64,000 nt of DNA from Knufia peltigerae (GCA_030247855.1 JAPDRN010000071.1:62001-126000); one strand, 5' to 3'; positions 22,954 through 34,277 are shown, numbered from the stretch's first letter. Made by a program: numbers and translations. The notes: generated from the sequence alone by a model not told the origin.

Positions 22954-24158
22954 ATGGCTGAACAACTCATTCAACGTGGTACTCTTGAGGGCCACAGCGG
23001 CTGGGTCACCTCCCTCGCAACCAGCTTGGAGAAGTCAGTATATTTCCTGCGATGTCGAAATTGGCGCAACACTTTTCGCTAACCGCTATCCTAGCCCTAA
23101 CATGCTGCTGTCTGCCTCGAGAGACAAGTCACTCATCATCTGGAACTTGACCCGCGACGAATCTGCCTACGGTTACCCAAAGCGATCCCTCCACGGTCAC
23201 TCCCACATCGTCTCTGACTGCGTCATCTCCTCGGATGGTGCCTACGCTCTTTCCTCCTCATGGGATAAGACTCTGCGACTGTGGGAGCTGTCTACTGGCA
23301 ACACCACCCGCACCTTCGTCGGCCACACCAACGACGTTCTCTCAGTCTCCTTCTCCGCCGACAACAGACAGATCGTGTCTGGATCCCGAGACCGAACGAT
23401 CAAGCTCTGGAACACTTTGGGCGATTGCAAATTCACCATCACCGACAAGGGCCACACCGACTGGGTTTCCTGCGTCCGCTTCTCGCCAAACCCGCAAAAC
23501 CCCGTCATCGTGAGCGCTGGTTGGGACAAGCTCGTCAAGGTAAGAGTCGAACCCACACTTCTACAGCCCTTGCCCAAGATGCTACGCATATCAATATATT
23601 TGCTACTTCAGAGCCATTTGGCTATGAGAAAACTAATCACCAGCGGACTGAGGCAAACACGCTGTCAAATAATCGCAAAGCTATGGATTTTCGTGTGATT
23701 GCCACTTTGAAGCTAACAAGTTTGGCTTATAGGTTTGGGAACTCGCATCTTGCCGCATCCAGACCGACCACATCGGCCACACCGGCTACATCAACACCGT
23801 CACCATCTCCCCCGATGGATCCCTGTGCGCTTCTGGTGGCAAGGATGGTACCACCATGCTCTGGGACTTGAACGAGTCCAAGCACCTCTATTCTCTCCAG
23901 GCCGGCGATGAGATCCACGCTCTCGTCTTCTCCCCCAACCGATACTGGCTCTGTGCTGCCACCACCTCCTCCATCACCATCTTCGACCTTGAGAAGAAGA
24001 ACAAGGTCGACGAACTCAAGCCCGACTACGTCGAGAAGGGCAAGAAGTCTCAAGAGCCATACTGCGTCAGCTTGGCGTGGTCCGCTGACGGCCAGACCTT
24101 GTTCTCCGGATATACCGACAACAAGATCCGTGCTTGGGGTGTCATGTCTCGCGCATAG
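22954..24158 (+). CDS. cpcB: RACK1 / CpcB, ribosome-bound WD40 scaffold
   Basis: Three exons, 22954-23033, 23095-23539 and 23733-24158, encode 316 residues, the usual RACK1 length. The protein is a seven-bladed WD40 propeller that sits on the 40S head near the mRNA exit channel; in filamentous fungi it affects general amino-acid control and development. Repeats are clear: GHSGWVTSL, SASRDKSLIIWNL, GHSHIVSDCVISSDG, SSSWDKTLRLWEL, GHTNDVLSVSFS, SGSRDRTIKLWNT, GHTDWVSCVRFS, SAGWDKLVKVWEL, GHTGYINTVTISPDG, ASGGKDGTTMLWDL. Intron 1 (61 bases) splits the Asn of SLENPNM. Intron 2 (193 bases) is long for this window and appears to carry a U24 snoRNA. Confidence 0.97.
23570..23656 (+). ncRNA. snR24: Probable U24-type box C/D snoRNA in RACK1 intron 2
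   Basis: The intron carries ATTTGCTAC followed at once by TTCAGA (23598-23612), which I recognise as the guide plus D' box of U24. Then come a C' box (TATGAGA, 23623-23629), ATCACCA (23636-23642) in the second guide position, and a D box CTGA (23648-23651). A terminal stem TTGCC (23570-23574) pairs with GGCAA (23652-23656). The C box is weak (AAGATGC, 23576-23582). The 87-base span is close to yeast U24, which lies in the intron of ASC1, the RACK1 gene of yeast. The expected role is 2'-O-methylation of 25S rRNA. The second guide has diverged from the yeast sequence. Confidence 0.72.
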
Positions 24159-24569
24159 ATTTAGGTGACGACTTGCAAGGTGAGGGTTGAGTCTTGTTGA
24201 CCTAAGCACTGGTGGTGTGTTGAAGAATGGGGGATGGGGGGCTGGCTATGGCGTGGAAACTCCGAGGACGAGATGAAAAAAGGCAAAAAGACAAAACGAT
24301 AACTGGCAAAAGTTCAGGGTTGCGTTGAGGTGCCATCTTTGCAACCTTTTGTGTAACTAAAGCCGTTTGCATCATTCGACAAGGGCCGGAGCCGGCGTCA
24401 ATTTTGTTGGCATGCTTATGCTCTGATGCTTAGAAAGATGGCACGTGAAATGATCAGATCAATGTTCAATCACATAACTCTTAAATGTAGAGAGCCCTTT
24501 GGTCATATGAAATCCGTACAACACATAAGTCCTTAACGTTCGGTGGGCATCAGGCTTTTGTATATATTC
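24159..24569. other. Intergenic between convergent RACK1 and COG4
   Basis: Two 3' flanks; nothing else recognised. Confidence 0.5.
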
Positions 24570-26951
24570 TTAGGTGGTAGCATCCGTGACCATGTTCCTA
24601 GCTCGTATCCTTTCAGTGGGCTTGAGCTTGTCGGCGAAGTCTCCTCCCGAAGCTATAGATTCCTCCCACTCTTCCTCGTCCATGTTCATGATCATGCATA
24701 TCTGACTGCAGCGGAGGAAGGCCTCTCGGAAACCGTACTTCTGACCCTTGACCACGACCTTGACAATCTCGTTGACGTCGTGTTCCAGCCTCGCGGCGCC
24801 GGACTCGTTGATGCGACCGTGGTACGTCCACAGCCTCTTCTCGATCATCTTGCTGAGGTACGTCACCACGATGGTGAGGAGCTGGTCGAACGTGCGCTCC
24901 GTCATGATCCGTCCGATGGGCCTCGTCAGGGCGTCCCACCCAAGTTGGAAGCGCATGCGGACCTCGTCCGTGAATGTGGCGTCCGACTCGCCGCCGCCGG
25001 CGTCGGCGTCCATTTCCTGCGCGAGTTCTTGCAGTTGTTCCCTGGTCAGCTGGTAGTCAGTGTCGCGGAACGCGTCCAGCAGGATGGGCCGGAGGCGAGG
25101 TTTCATGACGTTGTGGAAGACGACGTTGACGCCGTCCGAGATCAACTCGTTGGTCTTTTCCGAGAAGCTCGTGGCCAGAGCCGACAGGGTAACGGCCACG
25201 GACTCGGCGTCGCCGGGTTCGGGAAATAAGTCCGCGAGGGCTCGATGGGGGGAGCCGACCGTAGGGTGGACGCGGACTCCGACGATCTGTTCCACATAGT
25301 CCTTTGCCACGTCCAGGTTGTTGATGAGGACTAGAAAGGAGACAATGGTCGCTTCCGGTGGCAATTGTCCTTGCGCCGCGGCCTTGGGGTAGCTCTCGTC
25401 GCGCATCTTGCGCTGCTCCATGCCGATGAAGTCGGATCCCAAAACGCGGCCAAGAGTGGGGATGACATTGGACACGACGCTTCTCTGAGACGTCGCCAAC
25501 GATTGCTGGAGCACTTTGTTGGCGATGTACATTATATCTTCGATGGCCGAAGTGACGTGTGGAGGGTTCGAGTTCAGTGGTTTGTGTGGGTTCAGAGATA
25601 GACCTGCCGGCTGTTCGTCGAGTTGGAAGGCTTTCTCGACAGAGCGGCGGAAGAAGAACGTCGTCATCGTATTGAAAGGGGAGATCAGTCGGTCCTGCAC
25701 CTTCTTCATCAAGCTGGAATTGAGGAGGAATGCTGGCATCTGTGCAACATCGGGCGTCGTGACGAGCTCAGAGCTTTTCTCGGAAATGAATTTAGTGTAG
25801 AGAGACCATTTACCCAGCATCAGGGTCATTTCGTTGAGGAGGGCATCGACCTGCTTCATGTCGACAGACTCATCTTCGCTTCCACGCCCGGGTGCGGGAG
25901 AGCCTGCCCGTGGCGTGCCGGTCGAGCCCCGGGGCGTGGACATGAAGCTTTGAACCAGGAACGTGAAGGCATACGATTTGATGTCGGTTATTTGACGGTC
26001 GATCCGTCTTTCGTCGGCCCATGTGTCCAAAATGATGCCGCCCTGTAGGTCAGCCTCGACTTGGAGTCGCTCAATGACCCGCATCATCTTTCCCTGGCCG
26101 TAGTGTCGCTCAACTAGGCCGCCGTGGCCATCGATAATCTGTGCAATGTGCTCGAAGAGCCGTGTGAGGGCGTTTGCATAGAAGTAACCATCTTTGCTTT
26201 GACTTCCTCCGGTGCCCGCGTTTAGGTTGGTTCGGGCCCGCGAGGCAACACCCTGGCAGACATAACGACCGTAAACGTCCAGACCGACATCTGATCGATT
26301 GATGAGGGGGAAAAGTTTGAAGAAGCGAGTGATTCTTGCACCGTCGTTGTCCTTGACAGCCTTTTCGAATTCCTTCAAGAACAGCATGCATAGAGATTCC
26401 GAAGCAGCCTCGAGTGTCACAGCCGGAGCGTCAGGTACCTCGGCGGTGGGAACAATCCTGGCAGCAAAAGGACCATTGAGCACGTCGCTTGGAATCTTGG
26501 ATGCTCTGCTCAGATACCCAGCCGCCGTCTCCCAATCCTGTGCGGCGCCCATGGATCCCGAGACACCCAACACACATGCTTTCAATTCTCCCACCTGTTC
26601 GACAACAGTCAGGGTAGCCTTGACCCTCTCCTGTTCTAGGTCAAGCTGCTTGACAGAGTTCGAAATGCGCTTTGCATTTGAAGCCGCGTCCGCAAGAATC
26701 CCATTGCTGACTGCCCGGGCTTTGGAGGCTTGAGCCGTGGCATTTGCACGGAACAAGTCGAGCCGACCAAGTTCTCGCTGCAGGTCTTTTTGTGCAGTGA
26801 CCAACGCATCAAGCTGGACTGTCACGCGTGCTTCCTTGCTGTGCAGGTGGGCGAGAACTTCCTTGATTTCCGAGACTGACTTTGCATTGTAGATGTCTGT
26901 CGTTTCTGTCGTCCCGGGTTCATGAGCGGCTACGTGGCCATTTGTGGTCAT
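24570..26951 (-). CDS. COG4: Conserved oligomeric Golgi complex subunit 4
   Basis: A single exon of 793 residues starting MTTNGHVAAHEPG. The N-terminal ~130 residues are helical and coiled-coil (KSVSEIKEVLAHLHSKEARV...LEQERVKATLTVVEQVGELK), as in the tethering-complex legs. The body contains AAGYLSRASKIP, LCMLFLKEFEKAVKDNDGARITRFFKLFPLI and GLDVYGRYVCQGVASRAR. The C-terminal domain ends RLEHDVNEIVKVV...REAFLRCSQICMIMNMDEEEWEE, the usual Cog4 ending. The complex tethers vesicles in retrograde intra-Golgi traffic. An acidic, Gly/Pro-rich linker (TPRGSTGTPRAGSPAPG) lies near residues 330-350. Length is normal for filamentous fungi. No intron is needed. Confidence 0.93.
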   Translation of the reverse strand: MTTNGHVAAHEPGTTETTDIYNAKSVSEIKEVLAHLHSKEARVTVQLDALVTAQKDLQRELGRLDLFRANATAQASKARAVSNGILADAASNAKRISNSVKQLDLEQERVKATLTVVEQVGELKACVLGVSGSMGAAQDWETAAGYLSRASKIPSDVLNGPFAARIVPTAEVPDAPAVTLEAASESLCMLFLKEFEKAVKDNDGARITRFFKLFPLINRSDVGLDVYGRYVCQGVASRARTNLNAGTGGSQSKDGYFYANALTRLFEHIAQIIDGHGGLVERHYGQGKMMRVIERLQVEADLQGGIILDTWADERRIDRQITDIKSYAFTFLVQSFMSTPRGSTGTPRAGSPAPGRGSEDESVDMKQVDALLNEMTLMLGKWSLYTKFISEKSSELVTTPDVAQMPAFLLNSSLMKKVQDRLISPFNTMTTFFFRRSVEKAFQLDEQPAGLSLNPHKPLNSNPPHVTSAIEDIMYIANKVLQQSLATSQRSVVSNVIPTLGRVLGSDFIGMEQRKMRDESYPKAAAQGQLPPEATIVSFLVLINNLDVAKDYVEQIVGVRVHPTVGSPHRALADLFPEPGDAESVAVTLSALATSFSEKTNELISDGVNVVFHNVMKPRLRPILLDAFRDTDYQLTREQLQELAQEMDADAGGGESDATFTDEVRMRFQLGWDALTRPIGRIMTERTFDQLLTIVVTYLSKMIEKRLWTYHGRINESGAARLEHDVNEIVKVVVKGQKYGFREAFLRCSQICMIMNMDEEEWEESIASGGDFADKLKPTERIRARNMVTDATT

Positions 26952-27435
26952 GGCTGTGGACGCACTTGATGCCTATCACAAGCCAAAATTCTTCTCACAG
27001 ATCCCATGCGTCGTCAGGAGAGATATGTGAGGTACACGTTGCTAAACCTAATACGAGTCCGGGTCGTCATCTTCATCAGGGGCCGGAGACGTGTCGGACA
27101 CTTGTTAACACGGCGAAGAAAAATAATAAATATTACTGATTCGACAAATCACGCTGCGGGGAAATTCCTGATTCAAGCGAAGATGAAAATGACGAGGGTT
27201 CGATTTCATGTGCCGTGAAGTGTCGCTTTTATTCTTTTTCACATCTTCAATTGCTGTTCTGTCTACCTTACATACTGCTGGTGTATCTTCTTGCTGGCAT
27301 CCTCACAGTGACACTCACCCAAGACCGAGACCCTCTCTCGAAATTCCCCGTCTCCTCCGTTACGTTCTTTCTGCAATCATCGGTCGCCGCAATCGAAACC
27401 GTACCTGGAAGCCGCTCCATGAGCGTCCCTTCAAA
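26952..27435. other. Divergent promoter region, COG4 and HST2
   Basis: An in-frame ATG at 27208 could extend the sirtuin by 76 residues, but that extension has no family match. No other feature seen. Confidence 0.5.
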
Positions 27436-28611
27436 ATGGGTAATGAGTCGTCTACTCCGGTAGACGAATCGACACGTCCAACCACACTCTATGCGCGAAA
27501 CATTGAAGCCGTGGCCAGATATATCAAGGAGAGGAACGTCAAGAATATTGTGGTCATGACCGGAGCCGGCATAAGTACGAGCGCAGGCATACCTGACTTC
27601 CGTTCTCCTGATACGGGCCTCTACTCCAATCTCGCTCGTCTAAATCTGCCCTACGCTGAGGCTGTCTTTGACATCTCCTACTTCCGCACCAATCCATACC
27701 CATTCTATACTCTCGCGCATGAACTGTACCCTGGTAAATACCGGCCGACCATCACACACTCCTTCATCAGCCTGTTGCACAAGAAGGGAAAACTTCTCAA
27801 GCTATTCACACAAAACATAGATTGTCTGGAGCGGGAAGCTGGGGTTCCAGGAGACTTCATCGTGGAGGCTCATGGTTCCTTCGCCACGCAAAGGTGCATT
27901 GATTGTCGCACAGAATACCCAGATGACCTGATGAAAGAGATAATTGGTAAGAAGGAGGTTCCGCACTGTATCAACAAGTCCTGTGGTGGTCTCGTCAAGC
28001 CCGACATCGTTTTCTTTGGCGAGCAACTGCCCGAGGCCTTTTTCCGCAGCCGCAGTCTCCCAGCAAAGGCTGATCTGGCCATCATCATGGGCACAAGTCT
28101 GACGGTCCAGCCATTCGCCAGCCTACCTGCGTTTGTCAGTGAAAACACTCCTCGAGTTCTCATCAATCTGGAGAAAGTAGGTGGCCTTGGCTCGCGACCA
28201 GATGATGTGCTGATCCTCGGCGACTGCGATGCAGGGGTCAGAAGATTCGCAGATGCTCTTGGCTGGCGGGAGGAGCTTGAGGAACTGTGGGAGAGGACGA
28301 ACCCATCGAAAGGCCGAGAGGTGCCACAGGAGCCACAGGAGCCAAAGAGCCGTCAAGAGATACTGGACGATGAAATCGAGAAGCTGACCAAGGACATTGA
28401 TGCATCGCTAAAATTGACCGGTGAGGCCAACGACAGAATGAGATCTGATCTGGAGAAGAGCAACTTATCTAGCCATACGAGTACAACTCCGCCGCCGTCA
28501 ACAAGCGAAGGCGAAGGCCGCCTGGCCGAGTCGAGCTCGTCCAACGAAGAGCCCAATCTTCGCCACGTATTTCCACACCTGCATCAGGGAAAGGCAAAGC
28601 CATCTCTGTGA
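27436..28611 (+). CDS. HST2: Hst2/SIRT2-type NAD-dependent protein deacetylase
   Basis: A single exon of 391 residues. Class I sirtuin motifs are complete: TGAGISTSAGIPDFRSPDTGLY (NAD loop), FTQNIDCLER, the catalytic His in EAHGSF, zinc cysteines in RCIDC and CINKSC, and MGTSLTVQPFASLP. The C-terminal ~100 residues are charged and disordered. Hst2-type enzymes are mainly cytosolic and deacetylate histone H4K16 and other proteins. I chose the ATG at 27436 because homologous sequence begins shortly after it and because MGNESS fits an N-myristoylation signal. An in-frame ATG at 27208 would add 76 residues of low family likeness and remove that signal. Confidence 0.93.
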   Translation: MGNESSTPVDESTRPTTLYARNIEAVARYIKERNVKNIVVMTGAGISTSAGIPDFRSPDTGLYSNLARLNLPYAEAVFDISYFRTNPYPFYTLAHELYPGKYRPTITHSFISLLHKKGKLLKLFTQNIDCLEREAGVPGDFIVEAHGSFATQRCIDCRTEYPDDLMKEIIGKKEVPHCINKSCGGLVKPDIVFFGEQLPEAFFRSRSLPAKADLAIIMGTSLTVQPFASLPAFVSENTPRVLINLEKVGGLGSRPDDVLILGDCDAGVRRFADALGWREELEELWERTNPSKGREVPQEPQEPKSRQEILDDEIEKLTKDIDASLKLTGEANDRMRSDLEKSNLSSHTSTTPPPSTSEGEGRLAESSSSNEEPNLRHVFPHLHQGKAKPSL

Positions 28612-28875
28612 CGGAGTGGCGAGTTCCCTCCATCTCAACAAAGTATGTCTGGGATGAGCACATGCCGTGTCGCAACTTGAGAATTTTTTCCTGCGCTCTG
28701 GAACATGCATGATAAGTACATATACGAGTCCGGAGTATATCTCCTTGGATGGATATCTTCGGCGCATGTGTCAATATGTTCGCACGGAGCAATTTCCAGG
28801 AGTTGTCAAAGGGTTCAGCGATGTCCGTAGCGTCTGGAGTTCGGAGAACACGTAGGGATCAACTCATCCAGGCAG

Positions 28876-28884
28876 TACTCCGTA
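28876..28884 (+). repeat. TACTCCGTA dispersed 9-mer
   Basis: Exact copy. Its CCGTA half is also part of a small inverted repeat with TACGG, spacer GATA. Confidence 0.6.
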
Positions 28885-29390
28885 GATATACGGACAACCC
28901 GTGTTCATACACACCACACCGATGCAGTTTTCAAAACCTATTGTCAAATTGACTCTACGACAATCCCAGCTAGCTCCGTTGTGACAGTGTTCTCGCCTAG
29001 TCCTTTTTCTCGGACACTCAACGGGGCAGATGTTCGGCTGAATTGAGAGTGTGAGCCCCCAGCGAGTCAGGCGAGTTCTGTGGAGTTCTAGGGGACATCC
29101 AGAGAGGAATCTACCTAGGTTAACAAACGCACTGCCCGGTCCCCGGTACTTCTGAATTGGCGCATGTGGAGAGGGAATTGATATCCCCCTCAATCTTGCT
29201 ATTCTTTAACCCACTTTCACAGCAATGGGCACATCATCCACCATTGTTTGAACACAAGAAATCATATGCCCGGATGGGTTCAGCCAGTCAAAAGCCTGGT
29301 TAAATTCATTCCCATATCCGAGCGATCTCATGTCATAATGCCGTCTCTCGTCCCGCTGTGGCCTTGTGACTGACGGTGCTTGGGAGCAAG

Positions 29391-29420
29391 ATCTCTCTCT
29401 CCCTCTCTCTCCCTCTCTCT
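29391..29420 (+). promoter_or_regulatory. CT-rich tract
   Basis: A CTCTCTCTCC-like run about 230 bases before the next ATG. CT-rich stretches are common in fungal core promoters. Confidence 0.45.
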
Positions 29421-29646
29421 TGTCCAGGATTTTCCGTATTTTTAACCGAACACGAGCCTCTTCCTTGCTCTTTTTCGAATGTTACAGTATCCAGTGCCAC
29501 TGTAAACACACACCGCCATCATGCATCATTAGTCGCCGCCGCCCTTCTCCCTCCTCGCGCATATAGACGGGCGCCCGAGTGCTGCTCCTCCTTCCTCGAC
29601 ACACTTCACATTGCTCCCTGGGGATTATGTCTACAACGAGAAGGAT

Positions 29647-31513
29647 ATGCACGAGGCGAAAGCCGTGAAGAGTCGGTCGGATGAGAGTGCGGGCGGTGCA
29701 GCGTCGCGCCCTGCATCGAAAGCCTTTCAATTTGTGACCGCGCTTCCTTCTTCTGAAGCCGAGCGCAGCCAGAACAAAATCCTCGTCCGCTCCAACGCCT
29801 CCAACTTCCACTGGCGCCGAGTGAAGAAAGACAAGAGATCTGAATCTCTCTCACCCGGCCGACCAGCTGCTACCAGACGGCGCTCGACGAGCAGCATATC
29901 GAAGAGCAGAAGCCGTGCGCTTGCACCAGCAACACCCAACAAGAATGACTCTACCTCGCCGGAAAGCGACACATCTCCGCCCAAGACGGAGGACGAGCGC
30001 AGTGAGCAAGCTTTCACAGACTCACCAGCTCACAGCGACGTTGTGATACTTCCGGACTCGGCACTATCAACGCTGCTGCCATCGACACATCATGATCCGT
30101 TTGGAACGTATCCTTCTGATCTGCCGACGGAGTTCGTCAGCCGTGTTCTTGACCAGGGTGAATAGTCCTATATACCGTGTACTGAACAGCTGTTAATGCA
30201 TTCTAGTCAAAAACTTCCTGGGTCTGATGTTTCCGCCAGGAGGCGGTCAGACCATCCACCCTCTCGCCACGACATGGCTTCAGATGACTTTCCGCGATCG
30301 AGGGCTATTCCATGCGTCTCTCTTTTGCCAGCTAACTCGGAATCGAATCTTCTACCCGTCCCCGGTCTTTCTGGAGTCACGCGAGACGATGCAGTGTTAC
30401 ACCGAAACCATACGGGGCGTCCACCAGAAATTCAAGGACAACTCAATGAGCTGTGAAGATGAAAATATCCTATCAGTCTACTCTCTCACATATCATGGCG
30501 ACCTCAGACCCCACCAACCTGCGATTGCCCCCTCGCAAGGTCCTCTCACTACTTTGCAACTCCTTCACGTTTATGGTGGGCGGCTGGAAACGGTCCAGGT
30601 ACACCTTCAAGGTCTGGCTAAAATGTTGACTTTACGCGGCGGACTGAGCAAGATTAAGTTACCTGGTTTGGCTCAAGCCATCTCCTTGTGAGTGCCGTCA
30701 ACTCTATCCCTTTCCGCGTGTGGCTTTCTGACTGTTGATAGCGGAGATATCGTACTGGCTTGCCAGACCCTTTCCCCTCCCATGTTGCCTTACGTGATGA
30801 TGCATGACGATGTGGTTAGCCTTCTGAATTCAGCGTCACGAAAGACTCACCCCCTGGTTGGCCTAGGAAAGGGCTTTCGTGTGCTGCCCGAAATGCTTGG
30901 GCACGCACATGAGGATGTCTCCAAACTTTTGGTCGTCCTGAAGTGGATGATACAATACACCTTTGCGGTGGACGACCATGTTCAAGAACGTCCTGAGAGT
31001 CAAATCCAACGTGCACTGATGGACCAAAGAAATTTCGTTCAACATAATCTCATGCAGCTCATGCCTGATGCCCTCGCACTGGGTGAGGAACATCCGATGT
31101 GTCGTCTAACGCGTCTGGGTACTGTTGTCTATAGCTTCCTTGTGGTGTTTCCGTTGCCAGCCATTGCAGCTCCGTTCGGTCGGCTGTCTTCAGACATCAT
31201 CAAACAGTTATCTTTGCCCGATGTGCAGGATTGCTGGAACGAAGCGGCAGATTTGATGCTGTGGGTTACTGTCATGGGAGCCATCGCTAGTATTGGTACT
31301 CCCGATCGCCCGTGGTATCTGACGACGCTCGATCGATTGAGCAGAGAACTAGATATCAATTCTTGGCACAGTATGAGGGAAAAGCTCAAGCTTTTCTTGT
31401 GGTTTGAATATACGAACGACTCGGATGGGATGAAGCTGTGGAGAGATATCGAGGAATCGAGTGTTTCCAGAGTGTCCCAAGGAACTGCGGAGATGGATTT
31501 TATCAAAGACTGA
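29647..31513 (+). CDS. Fungal transcription-factor-domain protein lacking a zinc cluster
   Basis: Three exons, 29647-30157, 30207-30687 and 30742-31513, encode 587 residues. The N-terminus contains FQFVTALPSSEAERSQNKILVRSNASNFHWRR, typical of the fungal family that keeps the fungal-specific TF domain (Pfam fungal_trans_2 type) but lacks Cys-rich zinc fingers. It is followed by a Ser/Pro-rich linker. The domain proper begins near VKNFLGLMFPPGGGQTIHPLATTWLQM and continues through LLHVYGGRLETVQVHLQGLAKMLTLRGGL to the end. Introns are 49 and 54 bases; both are needed to keep the domain in frame. Members are often called transcriptional regulators by similarity only. Whether it binds DNA is unknown. 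Confidence 0.85.
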
Positions 31514-32333
31514 ATCATTGATCTTGCCCTGGACCGAATGTGGTACACGCCATCTTTTGGTGTGATCGATGACAAGAGGCACTCTGAGGGATCTAGCTGC
31601 TCGTGCTTTGGGACTTTGAGAAGTACTATTGCACCGGAAGGGCCCCTCAGACTGGAACGTCGATTTATTCGATCGGAGAGTCTGCGACATCAAATACAGC
31701 AATGCCACCAAGGAAAGCAGACAGCGCCAGTGAGCCAGTCGCGGAGATGCTCATCCAAGACCCTTCGAGACCTCAGCCAGCATGCCTCAGTCATGAAAGC
31801 AAGGGATATCTAACCCGCATTTGCTCTACCCAAAAGAGGCTTGGGACAAAGAACAAGGCATTTTCGACATCTCTTGAAAAGTATATCCTGTAAACAGCGT
31901 GCTTATGTTTACAAAGAAGAGAGATGAGGCATGACAAGGCTCAGTAACTATTGTCAGTAAGCTTTGGCGTGTTGACCGATCATGCATGGCCCCCAAATCT
32001 ACCTTATAAAACGGGTCCAAATAGATTAAAGTGTTTACCAATCATGACCTCGAGCTATTTAAGATATTGTAGGCGTTGCCTGGAGTATTGGCCCCAGATC
32101 AGATCCCCATAAAATGAGAACGCCATGTTGATTTGTCATTCGACTTCGTGGTCTCCTTCTATGATGACGATGACTCTATAACTCTTCAACCAATTTGAAT
32201 TCTACCTCTTGTCCCGCGCGAGTACTTATTGACACTTCAACCTTGGTACTCCGAATCTGATTTCATTGTTCAATACTCCGTATTTACTTACATTTCACAC
32301 CTTAATTTCCTCACAACAATTCCGTGGTTCGAT
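31514..32333. other. Intergenic, regulator-like gene to DUF427 gene
   Basis: Holds one TACTCCGTA copy at 32274, 60 bases before the DUF427 ATG. A 96-codon frame at 31603-31893 has no recognisable product. Confidence 0.5.
32274..32282 (+). repeat. TACTCCGTA dispersed 9-mer
   Basis: Exact copy just upstream of the DUF427 gene; a near copy, TACTCCGAA, lies about 25 bases earlier. Confidence 0.6.
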
Positions 32334-32683
32334 ATGCCTACCGCAACTGCCAAAGTGTCTGGCAAAGTCATTGCCTCCGCCGACACTTACGAGACGGTAG
32401 AGGGCAATGTCTACTTCCCACCGAGTGCCATTGACAAGTCGCTCTTCACTAACTCGGATACTCAATCTTTCTGCCCCTGGAAGGGAACCGCCAGCTACTA
32501 TGATCTGACCGTGAATGGCAAAACGTTGAAGGATGCTGCGTGGTTTTATCCAACTCCCAAGGACAAGGCGAAGAATATCAAAGATCATGTCGCTTTTTGT
32601 GAGTTCCTGTCATGTTCCTCTGCTCATAAATATCCTGATGGGGTGTGCTAGATAAAAGCAAAGTTGATGTCTCGGTTGCCTGA
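32334..32683 (+). CDS. DUF427 family protein
   Basis: Two exons, 32334-32598 and 32652-32683, encode 98 residues. The block VIASADTYETVEGNVYFPPSAIDKS, followed by SFCPWKGTASYYDL and DAAWFYPTPKDKAKNIKDHVAFYKSKVDV, is the whole DUF427 domain, a small beta-rich fold with unknown function found in bacteria and fungi. The usual domain length is about 95 residues, so it is complete. The 53-base intron splits the Tyr codon of AFYKS; without splicing the last ten residues would be lost. The start ATG was chosen because the upstream frame has no earlier ATG. Confidence 0.88.
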
Positions 32684-34277
32684 GTGGTCCAGATGACATG
32701 CGAACACTTTTCTCGAGGAAGTCATCGTCAGTCAAATATGATCGTCAATATTCGAACATTGATAAAATGTCATGATCCTTGTTGATTCCGCTTGGCAAGA
32801 ATACGAAATACTACAAATGTCTATATCTACGTCCCGGACAAACTATTTGAAGCGAAGGTGTTGTCGTGCTGATCACTGATTATCTCGATCTACGCACTCT
32901 ACTGTACCGACAACGGAGGTCTCCTCATGGGGCTCAGTATCTGTACAGTGTATGGCTTCCCGAATGAGCACCAACTTTGTCTCTGCCTCTGGTTTCTGAA
33001 TTGAGAAGTGGCCATTCGCTCACGACCTATCCCAGTCCCATAGCGTTTGAAAGACTCGCGTGTGATATGACAATATTTGAGCTCTTTCGATCCATTTCAC
33101 TATGGCCTCCATTTGCACAGCATTATGGTACGTTGCTAAAGCCGGTTTGGAGCTGAGCAGCCAGCTCTCGAGTGGCTCTAGCACTGCGCAACACTGACGT
33201 GAAATTGATGGTGCTTCGGAAGGAGATGTATCATTCTCTCGGGTCAGCACTGTTGCAGATGAGCGAGAACCCATGTGCCAGCCGCCTCCTTTGCCTCGCT
33301 TCGTCGTGTATGATCTGCATGCATTACCAAACCCAACCAATGTGCAACGATGCCCTTGGTGATGGGACTATTTGTCCCTGACAAATGGCATACCTCGGTC
33401 CAACTGGACATGCCTTTTCAGCGTGAGTCGAAAACTACTCCATTGCCATCCAGACTATCGCAACTTGAGACCATCTGATTGTGAAGATTGTTCTTTTGCT
33501 AGGACGATATCTGCTGCAAATCATCTTAGTAACGGAGAATGGCTGACTGTTATACTTAGCAACTCCTTCCCACAGCAGCTAGGATGTGAGCTAGAAGCAC
33601 TTACAGCAGGTGATCTCCAGCCCGCATGCTCATGCTTTCAGGCCCCCAGACTTGCTTATCTGCCTCAGGCTAACCAACGCTCGCTATGTGGAGTTATAGG
33701 GCATTTACCGAGACTTCTAAGTATCATGTTCTGGCTAAGCTTCTGACAAGCGTTGCCACCGATGCGACGGAACCCAATATTGGGTGCAATCATATCTCAA
33801 CCCGAACAACACAATGGGTCGGATGGAGCCTCTGCACATGGGAAGATAACCTCGATACTTGGTTTCTCTACTCGTACTCCATACTGACTGCCATTGTTTA
33901 GTTCGGCTCGATAGCCTTCTTGTCACGCCTGATGATGCCTCCTAGAGTCTGCAGCCTCCTGGGGGCCGAATTACATCATCCCAAATTGTACTCTTGTTGG
34001 TTCCTAGCTCACTCTGAACGGGGACCACTCACAGTTGTTTCAACCCTGGTCGAACCGAAAAGAAATCGCATCTCTAGAACACCGTGTACAACGATACTAT
34101 GTTCTCAAGTGCGTCCGAATAAGGCGTCCACCGAAACACCCACTTGTGCAGCTCCAGGCATGGCGCATTCCGTGGATTTAATCTCTCTAATGATATATGT
34201 TGAACACCAATTCCCAGGCCCATCCCTACACAAATCTTGTGACCAGGCCAGATCTCCTGCATGTCGAATGTTTCCAA
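32684..34277. other. 1.6-kb intergenic region
   Basis: Frames up to 127 codons (33020-33340 minus, 33372-33746 plus, 33920-34303 plus) lack family motifs. Likely the promoter of the membrane-protein gene. No RNA gene recognised. Confidence 0.45.

Larger units (their letters stand above)
28612..29646. other. Intergenic between HST2 and a regulator-like gene
   Basis: Contains one TACTCCGTA copy (28876) next to TACGG, forming CCGTA-GATA-TACGG, and a CT-rich tract at 29391-29420. No gene supported. Confidence 0.5.

Noticed and set aside
30692..30741. Separate gene starting at 30692
   Set aside because: It lies in the second intron of the regulator-like gene; splicing 30687 to 30742 restores one continuous protein.
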